64,000 bases of DNA from contig NZ_CP025785.1 in assembly GCF_003076595.1 (NCBI RefSeq), forward strand, positions 774,398 through 838,397. The letters are read 5' to 3'. The translations under genes were made by a program, and so were the position numbers. This document shows, piece by piece, positions 42,889 through 51,537 of the stretch. Within the stretch, counting starts at the first letter, position 1. Every line of letters starts with the position of its first letter. This stretch comes from Candidatus Borreliella tachyglossi (lineage in GTDB: Bacteria > Spirochaetota > Spirochaetia > Borreliales > Borreliaceae). The notes under the pieces are model-generated. The model saw only the letters and a program-made list of their open reading frames with translations, ran no database searches and was not told where the DNA came from.

Positions 42889-44454
42889 ATGGCGGATTAT
42901 AAAAATGCTTTTTTTATCAAGGAAGGACCTAAAGAAGTTGATTTTGATATGGATCGTATATTTTTGCAACGTTCAGTTGGTGGCAGAATTATTTCTTTAC
43001 GTTCTGAGGAGATCAAAGAACTTTTAGATGAAAAATTATTAAAATTTGATGATGCCTTAAAGAAAAGACATGGTGAGTTAGTGGATTATTTAAGAGAGGT
43101 TGATACTCGCATTTCAAGAGTTGAAGAGGAAATACTTAATCGCAATTTGAAATCTAGAGCCTTTGATAATCCTAATTTGAAGGTACTTGAAGATTTTATA
43201 ACTTCTCAGAATGAACTTGATATTAAAGTTCATGAGGCTAATGAAGTAACTCCAAGGAAAGAAAATAATTTGCCAAATATTGCAATTGATCAGGAAGAAC
43301 TAGATGCTTTACTTGAAGGACTCAATGAAATTTCAAAAGATAACAAAGAAAGTTCTAATGGTAGTAATAATTTGGATGAAGATATTTCTCTTGAAGAGTT
43401 TGCTGGGAGTGATCTCAATACAGCAGATATTGATGCCAGTTATGAAGTAACTCCAAGGAGAGAAAATAATATTTCTAATGTTGATAATACTTTAGCTAGC
43501 AAAGAGGATGTAGAAGTATTAGATGTTGATTTTGAGTCATTGACGAATGAGGATATATTAGCAAAGTCTTCTTTGGTTGCTTTAGAAGATGTCGCTGAAA
43601 ATGATAGTGAAGTTTTCAATTTAATTGAAAACTTCGATGGTGATGAAGGGTTGGTAGATGTTATTGGTGATGAGAAGATAGTTAATAGGATTTCAGATAA
43701 TATTTCCCTTGATGGATCTGGTACAAAGGAAGTTATACGGGAAGAAAATGTTGAATTTTCTAAGGAGAATAACCTAGAGGTCCTTGATAACTCATTAGAG
43801 ATAAATGAAGTTTCAGGGTTTGGTGAAAATTTGGAAACTTCAAATAATGAAGAGCGTGAAGGGAGAAGTGAGGAATTAAACAGTGTGAGTGAAGTGTCTG
43901 ATCATGAAATTGATAATTTCGATATAAATGTAGATTATGATTCACTTTTAAGCAAAGAAAATGATGGAGATGCTAGTAGTGTTTTGAGTCAAGAACAGGG
44001 AGATGGTGGTATTTCTTCTGGTTTTAAAAAGCTTGACGATTTTGAAGACGTGTTAAAGACGGATTTGAATTGTGCAGATTTGCAAGATTGTATTCAAGAA
44101 TTTGAAGAGGGGAATCTTTATGATAATGGATTAAGGAATTTAGAGGAAAAGTTAGAGCAGGGTGAAAGATTGGGATCATATTCTTCAGTTTCAAGAGAAG
44201 AAACTGAAGATATTAGAGATGATAATGATTTTCATGATCTTAGTTTTGCTGATATTGATACGATAGTAAATAAATTTGATGATAATGAATATTTAAGTAG
44301 AATTGAGTTGAGTGATGAAGAGCGGATTGTATTGGTTAGATTTATTGGTAAACTGGAAAGTGAGCTTGCAACTAGTCCTAAGGGCAATAATTTTAAAGTT
44401 AAGCGAGAATATGAGATTTTGCGAAAAATTAAGCGTTTATTAGTAAGAGAGTAG
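42889..44454 (+). CDS. Acidic, mostly disordered cytoplasmic protein
   Basis: I do not recognise this protein. It has 521 residues and no signal peptide or membrane span. The N-terminal 110 residues are structured, with a coiled coil (LKKRHGELVDYLREVDTRIS and onward). Residues about 120-430 are very acidic, rich in Asp, Glu, Ser and Asn, and include two near-copies of EVTPR-(K/R)-ENN (about residues 118 and 184). The C-terminal 80 residues (DDNEYLSRIELSDEERIVL and a basic end, KREYEILRKIKRLLVRE) look folded again. Such a layout suits a scaffold or partner-binding protein, which is inference. GGAG lies upstream of the ATG. The next gene starts six bases later. Confidence 0.7.
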   Translation: MADYKNAFFIKEGPKEVDFDMDRIFLQRSVGGRIISLRSEEIKELLDEKLLKFDDALKKRHGELVDYLREVDTRISRVEEEILNRNLKSRAFDNPNLKVLEDFITSQNELDIKVHEANEVTPRKENNLPNIAIDQEELDALLEGLNEISKDNKESSNGSNNLDEDISLEEFAGSDLNTADIDASYEVTPRRENNISNVDNTLASKEDVEVLDVDFESLTNEDILAKSSLVALEDVAENDSEVFNLIENFDGDEGLVDVIGDEKIVNRISDNISLDGSGTKEVIREENVEFSKENNLEVLDNSLEINEVSGFGENLETSNNEEREGRSEELNSVSEVSDHEIDNFDINVDYDSLLSKENDGDASSVLSQEQGDGGISSGFKKLDDFEDVLKTDLNCADLQDCIQEFEEGNLYDNGLRNLEEKLEQGERLGSYSSVSREETEDIRDDNDFHDLSFADIDTIVNKFDDNEYLSRIELSDEERIVLVRFIGKLESELATSPKGNNFKVKREYEILRKIKRLLVRE

Positions 44455-44460
44455 GATTAT

Positions 44461-45049
44461 TTGGTTAATAAGATACTATTTTTTATTTTTTATTACATCA
44501 ATTTTATTTTTATTTTTAACTTTTTTTTATTTTGTTAGCAAATTTTTAAGTCAGATTGGTTTTGATCTTGATGATTTGATAGATGATATAAAGATACATA
44601 ATGTAAGATTTTTTAGAGATTTAGATTTGGAAAATTATTTTGATAAAACTTTCGGTGAAGATGATTTAGTTAGTTCTTATTATTTATTTTCAGCAGTTAA
44701 TGGGGTTTTGGTTTATAAGTCAAAAGATGATATGATTTATAGATCCTCAGATAAATTAGAACCAGTTCTTTTGCAGAATAGCATATTTGTAAAAAAATTT
44801 AAGGTTAATTTTGGATTAAGCAATGATTTTATTAGTTTAGTTGTATATTATAATATCCTGCCAAAAAGCAGGATATTATATATTTTAAATTCTTATCTTT
44901 TCTTAATATCTCTTTTCTATGTATACTTTTCTCTTTTTGTCTTATATTGCATATATAGAGATACTAATGATCGTGATCATGGGGGTGGGGGTGGTCGTGA
45001 TGATGATCGTGGTCATGATCATGTGCGTTGTGTAGAGAGCCTTCATTAG
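44461..45049 (+). pseudogene. Small membrane protein gene with a frameshift in a poly-T tract
   Basis: A TTG-started frame at 44461 (VNKILFFIFYYIN) stops at 44536-44538. The +1 frame is open through the same region, supplies a membrane span (TSILFLFLTFFYFVSKFL) and continues to 45049, but has no ATG, GTG or TTG before 44576. Removing one T from the T8 tract at 44521-44528 would join them into one protein of about 195 residues with an N-terminal span, a soluble part (DIKIHNVRFFRDLDLENYF) and a second span (LFLISLFYVYFSLFVLYCIY). The 3' end, Gly/Asp-rich, overlaps the convergent DUF4340 gene by 86 bases. Phase variation, mutation or a sequence error would each explain it. Confidence 0.55.
44849..44880. 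repeat. 13-bp perfect inverted repeat inside the frameshifted gene
   Basis: TATAATATCCTGC (44849-44861), loop CAAAAA, exact complement (44868-44880), followed by a T-rich stretch. It resembles a terminator but lies within the open frame, 169 bases before its stop. It could also terminate leftward transcription of the DUF4340 gene, which ends 84 bases away. Confidence 0.8.
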
Positions 45050-46007
45050 GATAGCTATCTTTTATATTTTTCTCTAAATTGAATACATCGAAGAAAGCCC
45101 ATTTAGTAGTGATATGGTAATATATATCATTATCTTTTTTCATTAAGATGTTACTATCTTTTTCATTTTTGTTAAGATAAATATCAATATTATTTACGCT
45201 TTTGTTGTTCCATGTGAGCTCTATATTGTATTGGAGCCTATAGTCATTGATTTTAAGTGTATCTATTTCAAATCCGTCTGTCGAGAATTCTTGGATTGTT
45301 TGCAAGAGTCTTTCCTTGTGTAATACTTCTTGATTGAAAAAATAAAGACCATCCTTAGTAGATATATTATAGTCATTTTGTATTGCATCTTCTTCATCTT
45401 TATTTGGCTTTTTGAGTACTTTTAAGATTAAGCTTTCTAGCTTTGTGTTTTCTTCTCTGTTACTGAAAAGTTTAGTATTGGCAAAGGTATTGTAAGAATT
45501 GCCTTTGTATGATAAAAAGATGTTATTTGTTAAATATACATTATCATTATTACTTTTGATATAAGCTAATCGAGTATCACCTTCTCCTGGATTTCCAATA
45601 AATATTTCTGTAAGTAGGTTATTTTTGTCATCGAATAGTTTAAAATCTGGATTTTCTTTTATGCCAAGTTCTTTATGTATCTTTGGATCTCTACTTACAA
45701 GTTTGTTTTTTTGCAACTTCTCTAAAGCTTGAATCATAGAGCTTACTCTTCGCTCATCAATTGGAAGATTGATGTTATTGTAGGTAAGTTCCCATCCTTT
45801 TCCTGATTTTGTGATTGTTCCTTCAAGTTCTGTTTCAATTTTTGCGATTTTGTTGAAGTCAATTGCAAAAAAAGGTTCTTGTAGAAGCTTTGCAACTTGA
45901 TTTTCATTTGAGAATAATATTCCTAAGAAAAATGTAGATGTTAATATTATAATCATTATTATTTTTATGTTTTCTTTTTTTCCCAACAATAGTTCTTTAT
46001 TATTCAT
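44964..46007 (-). CDS. DUF4340-type protein with a histidine-rich C-terminal tail
   Basis: The 347-residue protein has one N-terminal membrane span (IIMIIILTSTFFLGILF) and an extracytoplasmic part with repeated domains typical of DUF4340 proteins, which are commonly encoded with GldA/F/G-like ABC transporters; for example ELEGTITKSGKGWELTY and FIGNPGEGDTRLAYIKS. The last 22 residues contain 12 histidines, alternating mostly with Asp, coded by CAT/GAT-like repeats; this looks like a metal-binding tail outside the domain. It is the last gene of a four-gene leftward cluster. The role of DUF4340 itself is unknown. Its 3' end overlaps the plus-strand frameshifted gene. Confidence 0.8.
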   Translation of the reverse strand: MNNKELLLGKKENIKIIMIIILTSTFFLGILFSNENQVAKLLQEPFFAIDFNKIAKIETELEGTITKSGKGWELTYNNINLPIDERRVSSMIQALEKLQKNKLVSRDPKIHKELGIKENPDFKLFDDKNNLLTEIFIGNPGEGDTRLAYIKSNNDNVYLTNNIFLSYKGNSYNTFANTKLFSNREENTKLESLILKVLKKPNKDEEDAIQNDYNISTKDGLYFFNQEVLHKERLLQTIQEFSTDGFEIDTLKINDYRLQYNIELTWNNKSVNNIDIYLNKNEKDSNILMKKDNDIYYHITTKWAFFDVFNLEKNIKDSYPNEGSLHNAHDHDHDHHHDHPHPHDHDH

Positions 46008-46020
46008 AAACTCTCCCTTA

Positions 46021-47520
46021 TTAGTTAATTCTTCTTTTTTTTGTAAATCTTATAAGCCCAAATATTATTATTGCTATTGGCAATATGATTAAATTGATGA
46101 TTATTAATGAAAATTTTGCATTTAGCATTTCTTGTGAAGAGTTTGCAAATTTTAACTTAGATCGTACTTCTCTTGATTTAATATTGAAGAATGCTTCTTT
46201 TTGCATCAAGTAATCTGACATTCGTCCAGCAAGTTCAAAGTTTGAAGGCGAACCATTATACATGTAATCACTGAATATCATGTTCGAGCCTAGTAAAATG
46301 ATTTTTGAATTTTCAGATTTTTTGTCTTTGTATAGACTTTTGATTTTTCCTTCAACGAAATACCCAAGAATTTTTTGCTTAGCATCTTTATCGAAGGTTT
46401 TTGGGACATCAAAAGAATGCATAGCTATGCTTGAGATATTTTCATCGCTAACTTGCCAAGATTCTTTAGAGCTTACAAATAAGGGCAAATATTTTATGTC
46501 ACTTTCTTTATTATCTACAAGTTCTAGTGAATTGCTCCAAGGAATAATTGCGTCATAAAAATTTTTAAGTAGGGGATTTTCTGGATCTATGATATTACTT
46601 TTGTCGATTAATATCCATGGGTAGTAAACTTGAAAGTATCCCCCTAAGAAAAGATTAGGAGCTCTTTTATCAAGGATAATATTTTCATTATATTTAATTC
46701 CGTAGCTTTCAATTAAATTGAAAAATTCAGATTTAATTGGATTTGTTGTATAAGGACTTTGAGGGTTATAGTCAATTTTGCTCGTAGCAAATAATACTTT
46801 TCCGTTATTTATAATGAATTCGTCAATTTTTTTGATCGATTCCCCACTTAGTTCTTTAGCACCGATTATAAATAATCCATTTATATCTTCTAGTAATTCC
46901 TTGTCAAGGTTGATTTCTTTAACCTCGGTTTTGAAACCTTTCTTCATTATTTCTATGAAACCTTTATGAGCCTCTTTTAGTGATGCATCCCCAAATACAA
47001 GTCCTAGAACTTTTTTTGTATTATTTACTAGCTTGTCTAGACTGCTTGCAAGTTCATATTCTAAGTTTCCAATCTCAGTCACTACAGGGAGCACCTCGCG
47101 TTTTCCTTCATAAATTATTTCAATTCCTGAATATATTTTAAGTATGGAGAGTTGATTGATATCCCTTAAATCAATTTGTTGAGATGGAATTCCGATTTGT
47201 TCTAGAGGAGTGGTTGATCTATCAGCATCTATTTCTCTGTAAATTACTTTCCCTTTTGAGGCATCAGAGAAGGTTGTGAGGAAGTTTTTTATTTGTTCTG
47301 GGAATGCAAAATAGTTTCCAAGACTTGCAGAGTTGTAGTAGGTAATGTATATCTTTTCATTTGCATTGACAAATAAATCTTTTGTAACTTTAGAAATTGT
47401 AAAAGCTTTATTTTTAGTAAAATCTATTTTGTAAATGAAAATAGATATGTTGCAAAGAACCAGAAATATTATTGCAAGGTTTAAAGTTAAATTTAAAATA
47501 TCGTTATGTTTATTTTTCAT
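46021..47520 (-). CDS. GldG-like ABC-transporter auxiliary membrane protein
   Basis: The 499-residue protein has an N-terminal membrane span (LNLAIIFLVLCNISIFIYKI), a large periplasmic region with the GldG/IFT52-like domain (AFTISKVTKDLFVNANEKIYITYY and the later GLFIIGAKELSGESIKKIDEFI), and a C-terminal span (FSLIIINLIILPIAIIIFGL). Such proteins accompany ABC ATPase and permease genes. The name comes from gliding in Bacteroidetes, but in spirochaetes the transported substrate is not known and gliding is not implied. It lies 7 bases after the permease gene and 13 before DUF4340. Confidence 0.82.
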   Translation of the reverse strand: MKNKHNDILNLTLNLAIIFLVLCNISIFIYKIDFTKNKAFTISKVTKDLFVNANEKIYITYYNSASLGNYFAFPEQIKNFLTTFSDASKGKVIYREIDADRSTTPLEQIGIPSQQIDLRDINQLSILKIYSGIEIIYEGKREVLPVVTEIGNLEYELASSLDKLVNNTKKVLGLVFGDASLKEAHKGFIEIMKKGFKTEVKEINLDKELLEDINGLFIIGAKELSGESIKKIDEFIINNGKVLFATSKIDYNPQSPYTTNPIKSEFFNLIESYGIKYNENIILDKRAPNLFLGGYFQVYYPWILIDKSNIIDPENPLLKNFYDAIIPWSNSLELVDNKESDIKYLPLFVSSKESWQVSDENISSIAMHSFDVPKTFDKDAKQKILGYFVEGKIKSLYKDKKSENSKIILLGSNMIFSDYMYNGSPSNFELAGRMSDYLMQKEAFFNIKSREVRSKLKFANSSQEMLNAKFSLIIINLIILPIAIIIFGLIRFTKKRRIN

Positions 47521-47527
47521 AAAGTAA

Positions 47528-48262
47528 TTATCTCCATTTGTTTAATCTTATGCTATATGAACTTAACATTAAAAATGTAACTGAAAATGTAATAAAGTAA
47601 ATAAGATCTGACAAATTTAATATCCCCATATTAAAGTAGCTGAAGTGATTATTGATTGAGATAAAGTTAAGGATCTCACCAACTATATTTTCTTTTCCAA
47701 ATATCATTATTAGCTTTCCTGAAAATATTATGAGTATTAGAATGAATACAGTTATTATATAAGATACTATTTGACTCTTAGTAAGAGAAGATATGAATAC
47801 ACCCATGCTAAGCACGGAGCAAGAATAAAGGATTATCCCTAAATATTGAAGGAAGACTATCCCAAGGTCAAATTCACCCATAAAAATTGTTGTTATTGTA
47901 AGTGGCAGTGTGAGTGAGAAGAGTATTAATGTAAATATTTTAAGTGTAATAAATTTTCCAATTACTACTTCTTGAGGATTTATCGGTAGTGCATAGATTA
48001 ATTCAATGCTTCCTGTTTTATGTTCCTCTGAGAATACACCCATACTAAGAGCTGGTAGAACAAACATTAAAATAATTGGCATTGATGAGAAGTAGGACAT
48101 TAGTGAGGCATTATCTTTAATAAAAAATCCTGATAAGAAAATAAAAGAAAAATTTACAAATATTAGGAAAAATAACATTACAACATATGCGGTCGGTGTG
48201 CCAAATAAAACTTTTAATTCTTTTTTTGATAAAATTAATGATTGTCTTAAGTCTATTTTCAT
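47528..48262 (-). CDS. ABC-2 type permease (GldF-like)
   Basis: The 244-residue membrane protein has six predicted spans and the ABC-2 pattern, with an N-terminal cytoplasmic helix (SLILSKKELKVLFGTPTAYVVM), the EEHKTGSIELIYALPINPQEVVIGKF loop that contacts the ATPase, and paired spans after it. The ATPase gene's stop overlaps its start by four bases, so the pair is translationally coupled. Substrate is unknown; ABC-2 transporters of this type usually export or extract lipids, polysaccharides or proteins. Confidence 0.87.
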   Translation of the reverse strand: MKIDLRQSLILSKKELKVLFGTPTAYVVMLFFLIFVNFSFIFLSGFFIKDNASLMSYFSSMPIILMFVLPALSMGVFSEEHKTGSIELIYALPINPQEVVIGKFITLKIFTLILFSLTLPLTITTIFMGEFDLGIVFLQYLGIILYSCSVLSMGVFISSLTKSQIVSYIITVFILILIIFSGKLIMIFGKENIVGEILNFISINNHFSYFNMGILNLSDLIYFITFSVTFLMLSSYSIRLNKWR

Positions 48263-49185
48263 TGTTTTCTCTCCTTTGTTAGTTTGCTAAATATTTTTTC
48301 TAAGCTTTCATGTTTTGGAATCATTGCTTTAAGTATTATGCCTTTACTTACAATGTAATTAAAGAGTTCTTTTTCAGTTTTATCAGGAGCAAGTTTTAAT
48401 GAAATATTTATTTCTCCTTCATACTCCTCTGTATTGATTAAGGTAAATATATCATTGTTACTAAAGTAGTCTTTTTTCATACCAGGATCTTTGTAAATAG
48501 TTAGATCTATCTCAGTTTCTTTAAGCCTGTTTCTAGATATATTTTCCTTAGTATCATCGGCAATAATTTCACCGTCATTAATAATAATGATTCTTTTACA
48601 AATTGACTCAACTTCACTTAAAATATGAGAAGAAAACAGTATTGTACTAGTTTTCTCAAGTTCTTTTAAAAATTCTTTAAACTCAATAATTTGATTGGGG
48701 TCAAGGCCATTTGTGGGTTCATCAAGTATTACGAGTTTGGGATTATTTATTAAAGCTCCAGCTATTCCTACTCTTTGCCTAAATCCTTTTGACAACTCTG
48801 ATATTAGTTTATTTTTAACACTTTCAAGTTTAAAAATAGCTATTGCCTTGTTTATTTCTTTTTTGGGAGTCTGTACACCTTTAATCTCTGAGATGAAATT
48901 TAAATATTCCTTAACAGATAGTTCAGGATAAAGAGCTAGTTTCTCAGGTATGTATCCCACGTCTTGCAGTATTTCTTTTGAATTTTCTGTTATATCTTTT
49001 CCAAAGATTTCTACATTACCCTTGTTAGGATAGTGAAAAGATGTTAGAATTTTGATTAATGTCGATTTTCCTGCACCATTTGGGCCCAGTATACCAAGTA
49101 CCTCTCCTTCGTTAACATTAAAGCTAACATTAAAGAGAGCTGTAAATGAACCATATTTTTTAGTGACATTTTTTACGTTTATCAT
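48259..49185 (-). CDS. ABC transporter ATP-binding protein (GldA-like)
   Basis: The 308-residue ATPase is complete: Walker A GPNGAGKSTLIK (about residue 37), Q-loop region DVGYIPEKLALYPELSVKEY, signature LSKGFRQRVG, Walker B LVILDEPTNGLDPNQ and the switch histidine in FSSHILSEVE. The C-terminal 90 residues are an extension seen in ABC-2 exporter ATPases. It is the first gene of the cluster ATPase-permease-GldG-like-DUF4340, probably one operon. The ATG at 49185 follows AAGGAGA by about six bases. Confidence 0.92.
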   Translation of the reverse strand: MINVKNVTKKYGSFTALFNVSFNVNEGEVLGILGPNGAGKSTLIKILTSFHYPNKGNVEIFGKDITENSKEILQDVGYIPEKLALYPELSVKEYLNFISEIKGVQTPKKEINKAIAIFKLESVKNKLISELSKGFRQRVGIAGALINNPKLVILDEPTNGLDPNQIIEFKEFLKELEKTSTILFSSHILSEVESICKRIIIINDGEIIADDTKENISRNRLKETEIDLTIYKDPGMKKDYFSNNDIFTLINTEEYEGEINISLKLAPDKTEKELFNYIVSKGIILKAMIPKHESLEKIFSKLTKERKQ

Positions 49186-49202
49186 ATATGTCTCCTTAGA
49201 TA

Positions 49203-50165
49203 TTAATATTTTATAATAAATTTATCTTTATCCGCTTCAAGTCTCATGCCATCTTTTGTTAAAAATATTTCACCGTTTGGATATTCCTGTTGTGCTTCAT
49301 TTAGGAGCTCACATAAATCTTTGTTTAGTGTATATCTTTCACTAAAATGAATCAAACCTGTTTGGCTAACTTTTGCCCTTTTTACAATTGTTGCTGCTGA
49401 TTTTGCTGTCAAGTGTAGTTTCTTTTCAGCTTCTTTTTTTAAGTCGTTTTTAAATGTACTCTCAATTATTACTAGATTAAAGTTTTTAATGTATGTGATT
49501 AGATCTTCAAAGTAAGCCGTGTCTGTAATGTATGCAAATTTTAAACCCTTTTGAGGCTCATCTAGTATTTCAGAGGGCAATATTCGCCTTTCATTGAGTA
49601 TTACTTCGCATCCGTTTTGTAATTTTTTTCTAATAGGACCTTTTGGGATATTGAGACTTTCTGCTTTTTGGCTGTCAAATTTTCCAGGCTTATCTTTTTC
49701 TATAAATAGATATCCGACACAATCTACTGAATGTTTTAGTCTTCTGTATTCGATTCTTTTTTTGTTATCTTCATATAGAATTTCGTTTGTTTTATTGAGT
49801 AGTATTTCTTTATATATTATTTCATAGTTTTTATGTACTCGCAAAAGTTCGATGTTTGTTTCTAAATATCTTTTAATCCCGATAGGGCCAATGACTATTA
49901 GGGGATCTTTTCTTGTCTCACCGCTTTGCGCCATCAGCATTATTATTCCAAGTAGACCTGTGATATGGTCTGCATGTAAATGTGTGATACAAATTATTTT
50001 GATTTTTTGCCATGATATTTTTTGTTTTCTCAGAGACATTTGAGTAGCCTCACCGCAATCAAAGAGAAAACTTTCTCCATGGTGCTCTATTAGAACAGAA
50101 GTTAAGTATCTATTGTGAAGCGGCCTTGTTCCCCCTGTGCCAAGAATATTAATATTGAAATTCAA
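49203..50165 (-). CDS. rnz: Ribonuclease Z (tRNA 3' endonuclease)
   Basis: RNase Z removes the 3' trailer from tRNA precursors so that CCA can be added; the three tRNA genes in this window have no encoded CCA. The 320-residue protein has the metallo-beta-lactamase fold with [11 protein letters not shown], the zinc motif [13 protein letters not shown], the [11 protein letters not shown] substrate-side stretch, ITDTAYFE and HFSERY near the end. The start is TTG at 50165, with GGGAGAG about seven bases upstream. It lies 17 bases upstream of the ABC cluster's first gene. Confidence 0.93.
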   Translation of the reverse strand: MNFNINILGTGGTRPLHNRYLTSVLIEHHGESFLFDCGEATQMSLRKQKISWQKIKIICITHLHADHITGLLGIIMLMAQSGETRKDPLIVIGPIGIKRYLETNIELLRVHKNYEIIYKEILLNKTNEILYEDNKKRIEYRRLKHSVDCVGYLFIEKDKPGKFDSQKAESLNIPKGPIRKKLQNGCEVILNERRILPSEILDEPQKGLKFAYITDTAYFEDLITYIKNFNLVIIESTFKNDLKKEAEKKLHLTAKSAATIVKRAKVSQTGLIHFSERYTLNKDLCELLNEAQQEYPNGEIFLTKDGMRLEADKDKFIIKY

Positions 50166-50481
50166 AAATACTCTCCCAATGCTTTTTTGTTTTCAATGTA
50201 TAAAAATAAGTCTTAAGTTTTATTTTAAAAATGGTCGTATAATCTATGTAGGTGTCTTGAGTCTCCTTTAAATTTTTGATTTTAATAGCAAATTCTCCTT
50301 GATATTTCAGTGCAAGTATTTATTTTAAGGGTCAGAAGGTAAACACTGTTTTGATTTCTAGATTTTAGTTTATTTTGCATTCAAACATTATATTATTTTT
50401 TTGTGAATTTAGAAATATTGTGAATTAAAAATAAACACCAAGCATATAAATACTTAGAGGTTCCGATTGTCTTTGTCTATC
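50166..50481. other. Intergenic region before rnz
   Basis: The 316 bases between the FAD oxidoreductase gene and rnz are non-coding as far as I can see. The end next to rnz must hold its promoter. No RNA-like fold, long repeat or remnant gene is evident. Confidence 0.5.
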
Positions 50482-51537
50482 TTAAGGATTATATAAATTT
50501 GCATATCTTGTAATATCATAATAAGTAGGAAGATTAGACTTTCTTTCAATGTAATCGAGGATATTTTGAGATAAATAGGGCGCCATTGATATGCCTCTTG
50601 TTCCAAATCCATTTAATATAAATATATTTTTATATTTTGGATGTTCACCAAGAAAGGGCTCTCGGTCAAGGGTAGAGGGTCTTATGTGTGCTTTATGTTG
50701 TACAACTTTGTAATTTAGGTTTGTAATTTTTTTAAGCTTGTCTAGAAGTTCTGATTTTGCCCATTCATTTGTGCTTGTGTCTAGGCTTGTCCATTCATAA
50801 GTTCCGCCAAGATAAAATAGGTTGTCTTTTAAAGGGATTAATGATATATGTCTATTATAAACTTCTTTAAGATTTAATTCTGGAATTTCTACTATGAGCA
50901 TTTCTCCTTTTGCTGGTTTGAATGGAAGGTATGAGAAAAATCCCGTAATTGATTCTTTATAGCCTCGTGCAAATATTAATTTTTTGAATTTAAATTCATT
51001 GATATTAAAGAATTGATCATTTATCTTGATTTTATCTTTATTGATTTCTGCTTTGATATATGTATCATTCTTTATAAAGTATTTTTTAAGATTTTTAATA
51101 TACAGGTTTGTATTAATGACTGCCCCCTTTATTAGCATACCTCCATTATTGTCATTAGAGGAATCGTGAATTTTTCCGTTCTTTATTTCCAAGATGAAAT
51201 TTTTCATGTTCCCATCGTTTTTGATTTTTAAAGCCAGTACTTCTTTTTGTTTTTTTGTAGTGAATGGTCTAAGAATGAGATTCTCTTTCAGAAAGCTACA
51301 GTTAATATTTTTCTCAATATCTTTGTAATATTGAATTGCGAATTTGAAAATTTCAGGATCTCTCCAAGCGATGTTCATTCTTCTTCCCATAATAGGGTTA
51401 ATAAGTCCGCCTGCTACAGTTGTTGCCTTTGTGTCATCATTATCAAAGAGAATTACGCTTTTTTTTCGTTTAAGTATCTCATAAGTTAAAGTGCTTCCAG
51501 CAATGCCACCACCAATAACTGCAAATTCATATTCCAT
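50482..51537 (-). CDS. FAD-dependent oxidoreductase, DadA / MnmC2-like
   Basis: The 351-residue protein of the D-amino-acid-oxidase superfamily begins with the FAD motif FAVIGGGIAGSTLTYEIL, has a Gly-rich AGGLINPIMGRR after the first domain and the C-terminal FAD motif HIRPSTLDREPFLGEHPK with LNGFGTRGISMAPYLSQ. That last segment resembles the C-terminal half of MnmC, which oxidatively shortens cmnm5s2U to nm5s2U on tRNA. With a stand-alone MnmD at 32860, a split MnmC pathway is possible. A general amino-acid or glycine oxidase is the alternative. It overlaps the SDR gene upstream by 11 bases. Confidence 0.75.
   Translation of the reverse strand: MEYEFAVIGGGIAGSTLTYEILKRKKSVILFDNDDTKATTVAGGLINPIMGRRMNIAWRDPEIFKFAIQYYKDIEKNINCSFLKENLILRPFTTKKQKEVLALKIKNDGNMKNFILEIKNGKIHDSSNDNNGGMLIKGAVINTNLYIKNLKKYFIKNDTYIKAEINKDKIKINDQFFNINEFKFKKLIFARGYKESITGFFSYLPFKPAKGEMLIVEIPELNLKEVYNRHISLIPLKDNLFYLGGTYEWTSLDTSTNEWAKSELLDKLKKITNLNYKVVQHKAHIRPSTLDREPFLGEHPKYKNIFILNGFGTRGISMAPYLSQNILDYIERKSNLPTYYDITRYANLYNP

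Noticed and set aside
43760-43945. Histidine/leucine-rich minus-strand frame inside the acidic protein gene
   Set aside because: It is the mirror of acidic codons. No start signal.
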